This document shows positions 34,857 to 43,898 of a stretch of DNA of 57,863 nucleotides, piece after piece (positions within the stretch are counted from its first letter, which is position 1; each line of letters begins with the position of its first letter). Source of the stretch: an uncultured Porphyromonadaceae bacterium (GTDB taxonomy: Bacteria; Bacteroidota; Bacteroidia; Bacteroidales; Muribaculaceae); NCBI GenBank assembly GCA_900547825.1, contig URII01000009.1, forward strand, positions 1-57,863, written 5' to 3'. The notes below the pieces were generated by a model. It saw nothing but the letters and a program-made list of their open reading frames with translations, was not told where the DNA came from and made no database searches. Both the position numbers and the translations under genes were made by a program.

Positions 34857-36155
34857 ATGAACCAGTCAGAAAATTATCTCTTTACCTCCGAATCGGTTTC
34901 GGAGGGTCATCCCGACAAAGTGGCCGACCGCATCAGCGATGCCGTGCTCGATGAATTCCTTGCTTATGATCCGGCATCGCGTGTGGCGTGCGAGACTCTC
35001 GTAACCACCGGACAGGTAGTGCTTGCCGGCGAGGTCAATTCGCGTGCCTATGTGGATCTTCCCGCTGTGGCGCGGCGTGTTATCAAAGAGATTGGCTATG
35101 ACCGCGCGGCCCTTAAATTCGAGGGGGAATCATGCGGAGTGCTTAATGCCATACATGAGCAGAGCGAGGATATAGCCCGTGGCGTGGCGCGTGAGGAAGC
35201 CGAAGCGCAGGGTGCAGGCGATCAGGGCATGATGTTCGGCTACGCATGCGATGAAACCCCCGAATTCATGCCTCTTACCCTTTCGCTCAGCCATACGCTT
35301 CTGCGCGAACTTGCCGACATACGCCGCGAGGGACGTGTGATGACTTATCTGAGGCCTGACGCCAAGAGTCAGGTCACGGTGGAATATTCGCCCGATCGCC
35401 GTCCGGTGAAAGTGCACACTATCGTGATCTCCACTCAGCACGACGATTTTGTTTCCGCGGGGGCCTCCATGACTCAGGAGGAGGCTGATGCGGAAATGTG
35501 CCGCGTGATACGCCGTGACGTTGAGGAAATTCTCCTCCCGCGGGTAAAGGCCAAACTCGCTCCGGAAGTCGCCGCATTGATTGGAGAGGATGTGATACTG
35601 CATGTTAATCCCACCGGCAAGTTCGTTATAGGCGGCCCTCATGGCGATACGGGCCTGACAGGCCGCAAGATAATCGTTGACACTTACGGTGGCCGCGGTG
35701 CCCACGGCGGGGGCGCCTTCTCAGGCAAGGACCCCTCCAAAGTGGACCGTTCGGCTGCATATGCGGCCCGTCACATAGCCAAGAACCTTGTGGCCGCCGG
35801 AGTTGCGCGCGAGGCGCTTGTGCAGGTGGCCTATGCCATAGGTGTGGCTGCGCCCGTGAGCCTGTGTGTCGACACATTCGGCACCGCACTCCCGGGCCTG
35901 TCGGATGCGGAGATCTCAGCTTGTGTCAGCCGTCTTTTCGATATGCGCCCCTTTGCCATAGAGGAGCGTCTTAAACTCCGCCGGCCCATTTATGAGGAGA
36001 CTGCATCGTACGGACATATGGGCCGCGAGCCGCGCACAGTCGTGAAACATTTCTTCTCGCGCTACGAAGGCGACAAAGCCATTGAGGTGGAGCTATTCAC
36101 CTGGGAAAAGACCGATATGGTTGAAAAAATCCGAAAATCCTTTAATCTGCTTTGA
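34857..36155 (+). CDS. metK: S-adenosylmethionine synthetase
   Basis: A 432-aa enzyme making S-adenosylmethionine from methionine and ATP. Signature stretches: FTSESVSEGHPDKVADRISD, GAGDQGMMFGYA, GPHGDTGLTGRKIIVDTYGG and GAFSGKDPSKVDRSAAY. Met at 34857 is chosen because it begins the usual MNQSENYLFTSESV; an in-frame ATG at 34767 lies inside the structured leader. The long leader with attenuator (34643-34830) suggests control by SAM. The stop codon overlaps the promoter of the next gene. Confidence 0.97.
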   Translation: MNQSENYLFTSESVSEGHPDKVADRISDAVLDEFLAYDPASRVACETLVTTGQVVLAGEVNSRAYVDLPAVARRVIKEIGYDRAALKFEGESCGVLNAIHEQSEDIARGVAREEAEAQGAGDQGMMFGYACDETPEFMPLTLSLSHTLLRELADIRREGRVMTYLRPDAKSQVTVEYSPDRRPVKVHTIVISTQHDDFVSAGASMTQEEADAEMCRVIRRDVEEILLPRVKAKLAPEVAALIGEDVILHVNPTGKFVIGGPHGDTGLTGRKIIVDTYGGRGAHGGGAFSGKDPSKVDRSAAYAARHIAKNLVAAGVAREALVQVAYAIGVAAPVSLCVDTFGTALPGLSDAEISACVSRLFDMRPFAIEERLKLRRPIYEETASYGHMGREPRTVVKHFFSRYEGDKAIEVELFTWEKTDMVEKIRKSFNLL

Positions 36156-36181
36156 GGTAAAAGGAAAAAAACCTATCTTTG
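36151..36181 (+). promoter_or_regulatory. Promoter of the PpiD-like gene
   Basis: TTTG (36151-36154), then 19 nt, then TATCTTTG (36174-36181): an exact consensus pair. Its -33 element overlaps the metK stop codon. The leader is about 80 nt. Confidence 0.75.
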
Positions 36182-36265
36182 TGCGATTTATTGCCCGGTG
36201 GCACGGATCGCCACCCTGAAAAACATCGAAATAATAAACAATCAAAATAGATTTCAACTCATTAA

Positions 36266-38347
36266 ATGGCAACGTTAGAGAAAATCCGCAGCCGCTCGGT
36301 GCTGCTGCTCGTTATCATCGGCCTCGCCTTGCTGGCATTCATCGTCGGTGACTTCTTTACATCAGGCCGCACACTTTTCGGAACAGGTTCCACCGTGGCC
36401 GAAGTGGACGGACAGAAAATTGATATTCAGGAATTTCAGCGTCGTGTGAGCGAAGCCTCCCAGCAGGCTCAGCAGAGCGGCCGCAAGATGGATCCCGCAG
36501 TGCTCCAGCAGCAGGTGCTTAACGGCATGATAGCCGAGGCCCTTTTCAAGCAGGAGGTTGAGAAACTCGGTCTCAAGGTCACTGACGACGAGCTTTCGCA
36601 GGCTATGCTTGGTGCCGGCGCTCCCTATCTTGACCGCATGGTGCAGCAGCAGACCGGAATCGAAAGTGCAACCGCACTTCACGACATGGCGTTCAATCCC
36701 GCCAAATACGGCATTGACGAGAATCAGGCCGCTCAGCTCCAGAACTATTGGATCGGTCTTGAAAAGCAGATGGAGGAGAGCCTTCTCCAGCAGAAGTTCC
36801 AGAACCTTTTCATGGGAACCCTCGTGGCCAACGAGCTTGATGCCCGCGCTCTCTACGATGAAAATGCCACCACATCGCAGATAGTGTTTGCCAAGAGCGA
36901 TTTCTCCGCTGAGGCAGATGACAAATATCCCGTTTCCGACGAGGAGATTGAAGCCCGGTGGAAACAAGAGCGCAACCGCTTCGCGCTTAACGAGCCCATG
37001 CGTCACGTAGGTTACATCAATGTGCCCATTGAGCCTTCACAGGCCGACCGTCAGGCTGCTCAGGCCCGCGTGGAAAAAGCTGTTGCCGCTCTTAACGAGA
37101 AACCCGGCACAGAGGGTATCGACGGCATGACCGAATTTATAGCCAACCGCACCAAGACCACCCTCGGCAAAGTGTCGGATAAGGCTGTGAAGAATTTCCT
37201 CAGCTCCGACAGCGCCGGCCGTGCTGCTGTAATCAGCTTCACGAACGATATCTATACCATAGGTAAGGTGCTCGGCCGCGATGTCGAGGTGGATTCGCTT
37301 AACCTCGATATGCTTGCTGTGCAGGGAACACGCGCCGAAGTGGACTCGCTGATCCGTGGTCTCAATGCCGGAACGCTTAAATTCGACGACCTCGCCAAGG
37401 CTGAGAATGTGCAGGGTTCGCAGGACAGCCTTTGGGTGTCGCTTATTGATCCGCAGGTGGCACAGATGAAGTCAACCTTGCTTGACGCCACAGCAGGTGT
37501 TTACTTTACCCCCGACACCGCCGCCAATCTTCAGGGTGCCCGCATATTCCGCGTTAATTCACGCAAAGCGCCTGTAACTGTCTATGACGTGGCTCTTGTC
37601 AACTACACAGTTGAACCCGGTGCCGCCACAGTGAACAATCTGCTCACCAACCTCCAGAAATTCCTTAACGAGAACACCAAGGCCGCCGATTTTGCCGCCA
37701 ATGCGGAGAAAGCCGGATATATGGCCTCTACAGCCAATATCACTCCTTCCACTCCCCTTATCGGCAATGTGGAGGGTAGCCGTGCGGCTCTCAGCTGGGC
37801 TCTTGACGCCAAGAAAGGCAGCGTAAGCCCCGTGTTCGGCGATGAATCCACCGGCTCATTCATGGCCGTGGCTGTAAACGACATATATGATGGCGAGTAT
37901 GCTCCCGCCACCGATCCCTCCATCCGTGAGATGCTTACCACACAGGTTCGCAACGATAAGAAAGCCAAGGCGCTCATAGAGCGTTATAAAGGCAAAGCCA
38001 AGGATGTAAACGGCTATGCACAGCTTATGGGAACCCAGGCCGATACTACTAATGTGGCTTTCGGTCAGTACATGATTCCTAAGCTCGGAATCGGTGAATC
38101 AGCTATTGCCGGTCGTGCTTCGGTAGCTAAGCCCGGTCAGCTTGTAGGGCCCATGCAGGGCAATTCCGGAGTGGTTGTGTTCTATGTAGTGAAGAACGAC
38201 AGCGAGGGACGTCCCTATAACTTCGACGAGAGCGCCATGATGTATCAGCGTGCACGCGGAGCGCAGGCCCTCGGCAATCAGCTCAACAGCATCCTTCAGG
38301 GTAAGGAAAAAGTGGAGAACAATCTCATAAAATTCTATCCCAACTGA
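36266..38347 (+). CDS. ppiD: PpiD/SurA-like membrane-anchored periplasmic chaperone
   Basis: A 693-aa protein with one N-terminal membrane helix (about 11-30, VLLLVIIGLALLAFIVGDFF) preceded by a basic segment, so the bulk is periplasmic. Residues about 35-200 match SurA_N_3 (VAEVDGQKIDIQEFQRRV...VLNGMIAEALFKQEVEKLGL). About 340-440 correspond to a diverged parvulin-type PPIase region, and a second such region lies before the C-terminus. These proteins assist folding of exported and outer-membrane proteins. It is monocistronic, with its own promoter and a hairpin at 38372-38404. The rotamase active-site residues are not obvious, so it may act mainly as a chaperone. Confidence 0.85.
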   Translation: MATLEKIRSRSVLLLVIIGLALLAFIVGDFFTSGRTLFGTGSTVAEVDGQKIDIQEFQRRVSEASQQAQQSGRKMDPAVLQQQVLNGMIAEALFKQEVEKLGLKVTDDELSQAMLGAGAPYLDRMVQQQTGIESATALHDMAFNPAKYGIDENQAAQLQNYWIGLEKQMEESLLQQKFQNLFMGTLVANELDARALYDENATTSQIVFAKSDFSAEADDKYPVSDEEIEARWKQERNRFALNEPMRHVGYINVPIEPSQADRQAAQARVEKAVAALNEKPGTEGIDGMTEFIANRTKTTLGKVSDKAVKNFLSSDSAGRAAVISFTNDIYTIGKVLGRDVEVDSLNLDMLAVQGTRAEVDSLIRGLNAGTLKFDDLAKAENVQGSQDSLWVSLIDPQVAQMKSTLLDATAGVYFTPDTAANLQGARIFRVNSRKAPVTVYDVALVNYTVEPGAATVNNLLTNLQKFLNENTKAADFAANAEKAGYMASTANITPSTPLIGNVEGSRAALSWALDAKKGSVSPVFGDESTGSFMAVAVNDIYDGEYAPATDPSIREMLTTQVRNDKKAKALIERYKGKAKDVNGYAQLMGTQADTTNVAFGQYMIPKLGIGESAIAGRASVAKPGQLVGPMQGNSGVVVFYVVKNDSEGRPYNFDESAMMYQRARGAQALGNQLNSILQGKEKVENNLIKFYPN

Positions 38348-38371
38348 TCCTGATCTGACTTATCTCATATA

Positions 38372-38404
38372 ACAAGAGGCGCTCCAAATTGGGGCGCCTC
38401 TTGT
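38372..38404 (+). terminator. Hairpin after the PpiD-like gene
   Basis: A 14-bp stem beginning ACAAGAGGCGC (one T-G pair) with loop AAATT, 25 nt past the stop. There is no strong T-tract after it (CGTATTCT), so it could be a weak terminator or an mRNA-stabilising hairpin. Confidence 0.6.
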
Positions 38405-38457
38405 CGTATTCTATCACTCCGGCTGCACCCCCCAACATTTTCCTGTAGCGTGCAAAA

Positions 38458-38580
38458 ATGGCCCAAAACATTTCCCTGTGGCGTACATTCAAACGCAAAA
38501 TCTACGATAAAATGCTCCGTTGGAAAACCGAATCCTCCGGAACGGTTTGCCTGCCGGTTTATATGGCGTTTTTGCTGTGA
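38458..38580 (+). pseudogene. Remnant of the 5' end of a Bacteroidales AAA/DUF4143-type ATPase gene
   Basis: A 40-codon frame contains FKRKIYDKMLRWKTESSGTV, which matches from memory the N-terminus of the common Bacteroidales AAA ATPases (KRKIYDKLLEWK...SNGTTALLI..GARR.GKS). After Thr-Val the match stops and the Walker A region is missing, so only about 25 codons survive. Just upstream, AACATTTTCCTGTAGCGTGCA is nearly repeated as AACATTTCCCTGTGGCGTACA, which may mark the deletion or insertion scar. The rest of this 316-nt gap holds the hairpins at 38372 and 38608. Confidence 0.5.
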
Positions 38581-38607
38581 GCCGCCAGGATGGATCAGTC
38601 GGGAACA

Positions 38608-38648
38608 AAAAAATGGGCCACGCTTCAAATTAGCGCAGCCCATTTTTT
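38608..38648. terminator. Bidirectional terminator between the ATPase remnant and the FKBP operon
   Basis: AAAAAATGGGC pairs with GCCCATTTTTT, with further inner pairs CGCT/AGCG after a 2-nt mismatch. A-run and T-run flanks suit both strands; on the minus strand it ends the FKBP gene at 38664. Confidence 0.8.
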
Positions 38649-38663
38649 AGGATATGGTATTTG

Positions 38664-39572
38664 TTATTTGGCTTGCGGCTGAATGGCCTCAAGAGTGAGA
38701 TCGAACACCAGAGTGGCGTTGGGGCCAATCTTACCGTCGGGGGTTCCGTTAACGCCGTAGGCCAACGGACCGGGAATATAGACAGTCACTTTCTCACCCG
38801 GCTTCATGAGCTTGAGCATTTCGGAAAATCCGGGGATCACGCCTGACACGGGGAACTGCACGGCCTTGCCGGCTGAGCTGTCGAATACAGTGCCGTCGAT
38901 GAGCTTGCCTTCGTACACTACCGATACTATGTCGCCATCGGTAGGATTGGCGCCTTTACCCTCTTTCTGCACTTTGTAGGCGATACCCGATGCGGTTTTT
39001 TTGATTTCGGGGTCAGCAGCCATCTGCTTGGCCACATATTCCTCACCGGCCTTCATGTTGGCTTTGGCTTCGGGAGCTTCGGCTTTGGCCTCGTCCTTTT
39101 TGCGCTGTTCGGCTTCCTGCTTCTCCATGGCCTTGGCCTGTACGTTCATCATCATGCCTTGAAGCTGATTCTGTTTGATGGCGAGATCCTTTACGGAATC
39201 GGCTGTAAAGGCTTCAGCAATTGATTTATAGAGAAGTTCGCGGTCAATCTTGACATCGGCCTGCTGCATCATCTGGAGGTTCTGGAGAATCCCCATGCCT
39301 ATCTGCATTCCGGATATGTAGCCGCGGCGGTTTTCGGCGGTGTCGGTCATGAGCACTGCCTTGATACCGGCGAGCACATCCTCCTTTGTCATCTGGGCTT
39401 TCTGGGTGGAGTCGAGACCTGCGTAGGCCTGGGCCAGATCAGCGCCGTTGATTGTGCCGAAAAGGTTCACAATAGAATCGTCGGTGGAGTTGGAGCCTTC
39501 CGAGCTCTTGCCGCAGCCCGTCATGGAAGCCATAAGGGCGGCAATGCCACACGCCATAATGATTTTTTTCAT
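38664..39572 (-). CDS. FKBP-type prolyl isomerase, lipoprotein form
   Basis: A 302-aa protein. Signal MKKIIMACGIAALMASMTGC|GKSSEG with a lipobox, so it is lipid-anchored and probably periplasmic. About 40-160 is an FKBP N-terminal dimerisation-type domain (QKAQMTKEDVLAGIKAVL...GYISGMQIG). A charged Lys/Glu/Ala linker follows (about 150-185). The C-terminal FKBP domain (about 195-300) has VVYEGKLIDGTVFDSS, FPVSGVIPGFSEML, PGEKVTVYIP, LAYG and ATLVFDLTL. It would speed prolyl isomerisation in exported proteins. It lies 51 nt downstream of a second FKBP gene, probably in the same operon. Confidence 0.9.
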   Translation of the reverse strand: MKKIIMACGIAALMASMTGCGKSSEGSNSTDDSIVNLFGTINGADLAQAYAGLDSTQKAQMTKEDVLAGIKAVLMTDTAENRRGYISGMQIGMGILQNLQMMQQADVKIDRELLYKSIAEAFTADSVKDLAIKQNQLQGMMMNVQAKAMEKQEAEQRKKDEAKAEAPEAKANMKAGEEYVAKQMAADPEIKKTASGIAYKVQKEGKGANPTDGDIVSVVYEGKLIDGTVFDSSAGKAVQFPVSGVIPGFSEMLKLMKPGEKVTVYIPGPLAYGVNGTPDGKIGPNATLVFDLTLEAIQPQAK

Positions 39573-39623
39573 AATCAGTGTTTGTTTTGTTATGATTGAG
39601 TGATAGTTGAATGGTCTTGAGGT

Positions 39624-40259
39624 TTATTTGTCCTCTGAGCCGAGAATATTGATGAGTTCCACGTCGAATATCAAGGTGGAGTTCGGGCCGATAACATTGC
39701 CGGCGCCCTGCGGGCCATAGGCAAGCTGCGAAGGGATGAAAAGACGCCATTTGGCTCCGGTCTTCATCATCTGAAGAGCCTCTACCCAGCCGGGGATTAC
39801 CTGTGTCACACCGAATGTGGCCGGAGCGCCACGCTCCACCGAGCTGTCGAATACAGTGCCGTCGATAAGCTTGCCGGTGTAGTGCACCATAACGCGGTCA
39901 GTGGATTTAGGCTGAAGTCCGGTACCCTCTTCGAGTATTTCATACTGGAGTCCCGAGGGGGTGGTCTTCACCTCGGTGCGCTTTCCGTTCTCATCGAGGA
40001 ACGCCTTGCCGGCTTTCTCATTGATCTCGGCCATTTCGGCAGCCTTGGCACGCTGGGTCTCCTCTAAAGCAGAGAAGAATTTGCGTATCTCTTCCTTGGC
40101 TTCGTCGTAGGTCATTTTCGGAGCTGCTCCCTCATACACGGCAGCCACACCGTCGGCAAATTCCTTATAGTTGATTTTCTCTATTCCCGAACTGCGGAAA
40201 TTGTTGCCCATGCTGAGGCCGAGGGCATAGCTGAGGCGGTCTAATTCGTTGGTTTCCAT
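39624..40259 (-). CDS. FKBP-type prolyl isomerase, cytoplasmic form
   Basis: A 211-aa protein without a signal peptide. N-terminal helical domain (about 1-95, LDRLSYALGLSMGNNFRSSG) and FKBP domain (about 100-205, VMVHYTGKLIDGTVFDSSVERG, VIPGWVEALQMMKTGAKWRLFIP, LAYGPQGAG, STLIFDVELI). It is a paralogue of the downstream lipoprotein; both keep GKLIDGTVFDSS, so the pair offers the same activity inside and outside the inner membrane. First gene of the operon. The leader contains a small hairpin (CAGCGT/ACGCTG at 40299-40316), and the promoter box is at 40320-40327. Confidence 0.92.
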   Translation of the reverse strand: METNELDRLSYALGLSMGNNFRSSGIEKINYKEFADGVAAVYEGAAPKMTYDEAKEEIRKFFSALEETQRAKAAEMAEINEKAGKAFLDENGKRTEVKTTPSGLQYEILEEGTGLQPKSTDRVMVHYTGKLIDGTVFDSSVERGAPATFGVTQVIPGWVEALQMMKTGAKWRLFIPSQLAYGPQGAGNVIGPNSTLIFDVELINILGSEDK

Positions 40260-40319
40260 ATTTAAACGGTTTTAATGATCATTTTAATTGATAACAGCGT
40301 GGCGAAACGCTGCAATTGA

Positions 40320-40327
40320 CAAAGTTA
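40320..40327 (-). promoter_or_regulatory. Putative -7 box of the FKBP operon
   Basis: TAACTTTG on the minus strand, about 60 nt before the ATG at 40259. No clear -33 element. Confidence 0.5.
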
Positions 40328-40409
40328 GAGGTTATTTGTTTAACCCTCACGATATTTTTAATAAAAAATATTAAACCGTTGTCGAAGCAGCCCCGTGCGT
40401 GCATGGATA

Positions 40410-40506
40410 TAACTTTGGCGGAGGGTCGAAAGTTCCATTCTTCGCATTTTTTATAAGCTGTTAAAAATCAAAGTTAACAGGGATATATAAAAAAGAGTTA
40501 CCTTTG
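40410..40506 (+). promoter_or_regulatory. Two putative -7 boxes upstream of panB
   Basis: TAACTTTG at 40410-40417 and TACCTTTG at 40499-40506 both match TAnnTTTG. The second lies 40 nt before the panB ATG and is the likelier start site. Neither has a good TTTG at -33. Confidence 0.45.
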
Positions 40507-40546
40507 CTGCGGTTTTCAATCAACAGTTTCTAAATCCATATATCCT

Positions 40547-41368
40547 ATGTCAACCAACACTACCGACAACAAACGCAAAGTCACAACCGCACGCTTTTCG
40601 GAGATGAAAGCCCGCGGCGAGAAAATAGCAATGCTCACAGCCTACGATTATTCCATGGCCAAGCTTATCGATGAAGCCGGCGTGGACGCTATACTTGTGG
40701 GCGACAGTGCATCCAACGTCATGGCGGGTAATGTCACCACTCTTCCCATCACTCTTGACCAGATGATATATCATGCCCAGAGTGTCACCAAAGGTGTGGG
40801 CCGGGCCCTCGTGGTTGTGGATCTTCCGTTCGGGTCATATCAGGGCAATTCCAAGCAGGCGCTCGCGTCGGCCATACGCATAATGAAAGAAAGTGGGGCC
40901 GAGGCAGTGAAAATGGAGGGAGGAGCCGAGATACGCGAATCGATTGAACGCATTCTGTGTGCCGGTATTCCTGTGATGGGGCACCTCGGCCTGACTCCGC
41001 AGTCGATCAACAAGTTCGGCACTTACAATGTGCGCGCCAAAAGCGAGGCTGAGGCAGCCAAACTTATCGAGGACGCACGTATGCTTGAGGAGATAGGATG
41101 TTTTGCCATAGTTCTTGAGAAAATCCCCGCCGTATTGGCCCGGGAGGTTTCCGAACAGCTCACCATCCCTACCATAGGCATAGGTGCCGGTGGCGGCACT
41201 GACGGACAGGTGCTTGTGATGCACGACATGCTGGGTATAAACAAGGGTTTTTCGCCGCGTTTCCTGCGCCGTTATGCCGATCTGTCGTCGGTGATCAATC
41301 AGGCTGTCGGCCACTATGTGGATGATGTGAAGAGCGGTGATTTTCCGTCAGAAAAGGAGCAATACTGA
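40547..41368 (+). CDS. panB: 3-methyl-2-oxobutanoate hydroxymethyltransferase
   Basis: A 273-aa TIM-barrel enzyme that adds a hydroxymethyl group from methylene-tetrahydrofolate to alpha-ketoisovalerate, giving ketopantoate, the first committed step of pantothenate and so CoA synthesis. Motifs: MLTAYDYSMAKLIDEAGVDAILVGDSASNVMAG, DLPFGSYQ, VKMEGG, MGHLGLTPQS, CFAIVLEKIP and TIGIGAGGGTDGQVLVMHD. Length is normal. panC and panD are not in the window. The gene is followed 21 nt later by a MATE transporter, possibly co-transcribed. Confidence 0.97.
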   Translation: MSTNTTDNKRKVTTARFSEMKARGEKIAMLTAYDYSMAKLIDEAGVDAILVGDSASNVMAGNVTTLPITLDQMIYHAQSVTKGVGRALVVVDLPFGSYQGNSKQALASAIRIMKESGAEAVKMEGGAEIRESIERILCAGIPVMGHLGLTPQSINKFGTYNVRAKSEAEAAKLIEDARMLEEIGCFAIVLEKIPAVLAREVSEQLTIPTIGIGAGGGTDGQVLVMHDMLGINKGFSPRFLRRYADLSSVINQAVGHYVDDVKSGDFPSEKEQY

Positions 41369-41389
41369 TTCATAAAGTTGTCCGATGTG

Positions 41390-42712
41390 ATGAACCTGCG
41401 CCGATATGTAAGTATATTGCGCCTCGGTGCCCCTATCCTTGTAGGGCAGCTGGGCATGATTGTGGTGGGGTTTGCCGATACCACTATGGTGGGCCGGTAT
41501 TCCACCGATGCGCTGGCTTCGGCGTCGTTCGTCAACAACCTGTTCAACGTAGCCATTTTTGCCTGCATAGGTCTCACCTACGGCATTACTCCCCTTGCCG
41601 GGACATTGTTCGGCCGTAAGCGGCTGGCCGACATCGGGGCGCTGATGCGTTCGGCGCTCCCGTTCAATATCGTTGTGGCAGCGGCTATAATGTGCATAAT
41701 GGGCGCGATTTATCTCAATCTCCACCGTCTCGGCCAGCCGGAGTATCTGCTTCCGGTCATCCGGCCGTATTTTCTTCTCTATCTTGCAGGAGTGATCCCG
41801 GTGGCGCTGTTCAATGTGTTCGCGCAGTGGGCCTATGCCATAAACCGCACCCTTATGCCCATGTGGATTATTCTCGGGGCCAACCTTCTTAATGTTTTCG
41901 GCAACTGGCTTTTGATTTATGGCAATCTGGGTTGTCCGGAGCTGGGGCTTACCGGCGCCGGCATAGCCACTCTTACGGCACGTGTTGTGGCTCCGGTTGT
42001 AATTATGGCGATATTCTTCGGATCACGCCGTTATTCTGATTATTCTTCCGGTTTCCGGGGGGCCCGTGTCAATCGCCGTGAGCTTGGACGCATTGCCGTC
42101 ACATCATGGCCCGTGTGCCTTCAGATGACGTTCGAAAGCGGATCGTTCTCCGTGGCCGCCGTTATGGCCGGATGGCTCGGAGCCGTTGAGCTTGCATCCT
42201 TTCAGGTGCTTATGATTCTCGGCAGTCTCGGTTTCTGCGTATATTACAGCATGGCGTCGGCCATCTCTGTGCTTGTGAGCAATGCCGCCGGATGTTCCGA
42301 CAGAGCTGGCATGCGTCAGATAGCATTCTCGGGCTATCATATCCTGCTTGTGCTCGCTGCAGTGGCGTGTATGCTGTTTGTATTCGCCGGTCATGGCCTG
42401 ATCGGAATTTTTACCCGCGATCCACTTGTTATAGCCTGTGCGATGACCCTCATATTCCCGATGGTGCTCTATCAGCTCGGCGACGCCACACAGATATGCT
42501 TTGCTAATGCCCTGCGCGGCACCTCCAATGTCATGCCCATGCTCTGGATAGCATTCGTGAGCTATGTGGTTGTGGGGCTTCCGAGCACTTATCTTCTCGG
42601 ATTCACCGCCGGAATGGGGCTTGTAGGCATTGTGCTGAGTTTCTCTGTGAGCCTGTTTCTTGCCGGAGGATTGTTTACATACTACTTTTTACGCACCACC
42701 CGGGCTGCTTAA
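41390..42712 (+). CDS. MATE family efflux transporter
   Basis: A 440-aa inner-membrane protein with about 12 helices in two MatE halves (LGAPILVGQLGMIVVGFADTTMVGRYSTDALA; second half SWPVCLQMTFESGSFSVAAVMAGWLGAVELASFQ). It probably exports organic cations or drugs by Na+ or H+ antiport; substrate unknown. ATG at 41390 is chosen over an upstream TTG at 41378. It follows panB by 21 nt and precedes the NamZ-like gene by 15 nt, so the three may share a transcript. Unlike the protein at 15215 it has no kinase extension. Confidence 0.9.
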   Translation: MNLRRYVSILRLGAPILVGQLGMIVVGFADTTMVGRYSTDALASASFVNNLFNVAIFACIGLTYGITPLAGTLFGRKRLADIGALMRSALPFNIVVAAAIMCIMGAIYLNLHRLGQPEYLLPVIRPYFLLYLAGVIPVALFNVFAQWAYAINRTLMPMWIILGANLLNVFGNWLLIYGNLGCPELGLTGAGIATLTARVVAPVVIMAIFFGSRRYSDYSSGFRGARVNRRELGRIAVTSWPVCLQMTFESGSFSVAAVMAGWLGAVELASFQVLMILGSLGFCVYYSMASAISVLVSNAAGCSDRAGMRQIAFSGYHILLVLAAVACMLFVFAGHGLIGIFTRDPLVIACAMTLIFPMVLYQLGDATQICFANALRGTSNVMPMLWIAFVSYVVVGLPSTYLLGFTAGMGLVGIVLSFSVSLFLAGGLFTYYFLRTTRAA

Positions 42713-42727
42713 ATATATATAGATATA

Positions 42728-43882
42728 ATGTTACGTTACCTTGCTCTTCTCCTTGTTATTATGCTGTCGCTTCCCTCCCGTGCGGTCACGCTCGGAGTGC
42801 AGCGCCCCGACATTTATCTGCCTCTGCTTAAAGGCAAACGTGTGGCGTTGCTGAGCAATCATACAGGCGTGGCCGACTCCGTGCACACGCTCGACCGCCT
42901 GTTGGGCCATGGGATCGATGTGACTGTGCTTTTTTCGCCCGAGCATGGTTTCCGCGGCTCGGCTGATGCAGGTGCACATATCTCCGATTCGAAGGATACC
43001 GCAACAGGCTTGCCGATAATATCCCTTTACGGTTCCGCCAAAGGACCGCTTTCAAGCGATGTAACCGACCGCTTCGATGTGGTAGTGACCGATATTCAGG
43101 ACGTGGGTTTGCGTTTCTACACATATTATATTACTATGCTGCGGCTCATGAACGAGGCGGCACGCACCGGTAAGGAATTTGTGATTCTTGACAGGCCCAA
43201 TCCCAACGGCATGACTGTTGACGGCCCTGTGCTTGACATGTCGCTTGCCTCGGGGGTAGGGCGGCTTCCCATTCCGGTGGTCCACGGGCTCACGCTTGGG
43301 GAACTGGCCCGTATGGCAGTAGGGGAGAAGTGGCTTGAAGGTGGTGCTGCGTTGGCGCTGACCGTTGTGCCGTGCGACAGTTACACCCATTCCGTCCGCT
43401 ACCGGCTTCCGGTGCCCCCCTCGCCGAATCTGAAGACTATGCATGCTGTGTATCTTTATCCCTCCACCTGCCTTTTCGAGGGCACGGTGATGAGCCTCGG
43501 GCGGGGTACGGAGCATCCTTTTGAAATCTACGGCCACCCTTCGGTCCGTAAAGGCGACTATACTTTTACCCCGCGTTCCATGCCCGGTGCGCGGAAGCCG
43601 CCTTTCGCCGGACGCCGGTGCCGGGGACGGTCGCTTATGGCCGTGACCGACAGCGCCGCCATAGCCGGAGGTGTCAACCTTGAATATGTAATAGACGCAT
43701 GGAACCTCATGGGGCGTGATCCGAAATTTTTCACTGCGTTCTTCGACAAGTTGATAGGCAACCGCACTGTGCGCCGTATGATTCTTGAAGGATGCTCAGC
43801 CGACGATATCCGCGCCACATGGATCCCCGAGGCCGAAGAGTTCCGGCGCCGTTCGCAGCCTTACCGTCTCTATCCCGACTGA
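42728..43882 (+). CDS. namZ: DUF1343 / NamZ-type exo-beta-N-acetylmuramidase
   Basis: A 384-aa protein with signal peptide MLRYLALLLVIMLSLPSRA, so periplasmic or exported. Conserved DUF1343 motifs are clear: LLSNHTGVAD, FSPEHGFRG, TDIQDVGLRFYTY, ILDRPNPNG, PVVHGLTLGELA, PSPNLKTMHAVYLYPSTCLF and SLGRGTEHPFE. Characterised members (NamZ) remove terminal N-acetylmuramic acid from peptidoglycan fragments, serving cell-wall recycling. Length matches the family. It is likely the last gene of the panB-MATE-namZ group and is convergent with the flippase gene 16 nt away, with no visible hairpin between them. Confidence 0.88.
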   Translation: MLRYLALLLVIMLSLPSRAVTLGVQRPDIYLPLLKGKRVALLSNHTGVADSVHTLDRLLGHGIDVTVLFSPEHGFRGSADAGAHISDSKDTATGLPIISLYGSAKGPLSSDVTDRFDVVVTDIQDVGLRFYTYYITMLRLMNEAARTGKEFVILDRPNPNGMTVDGPVLDMSLASGVGRLPIPVVHGLTLGELARMAVGEKWLEGGAALALTVVPCDSYTHSVRYRLPVPPSPNLKTMHAVYLYPSTCLFEGTVMSLGRGTEHPFEIYGHPSVRKGDYTFTPRSMPGARKPPFAGRRCRGRSLMAVTDSAAIAGGVNLEYVIDAWNLMGRDPKFFTAFFDKLIGNRTVRRMILEGCSADDIRATWIPEAEEFRRRSQPYRLYPD

Positions 43883-43898
43883 AGGAGCTTTACTGTGC

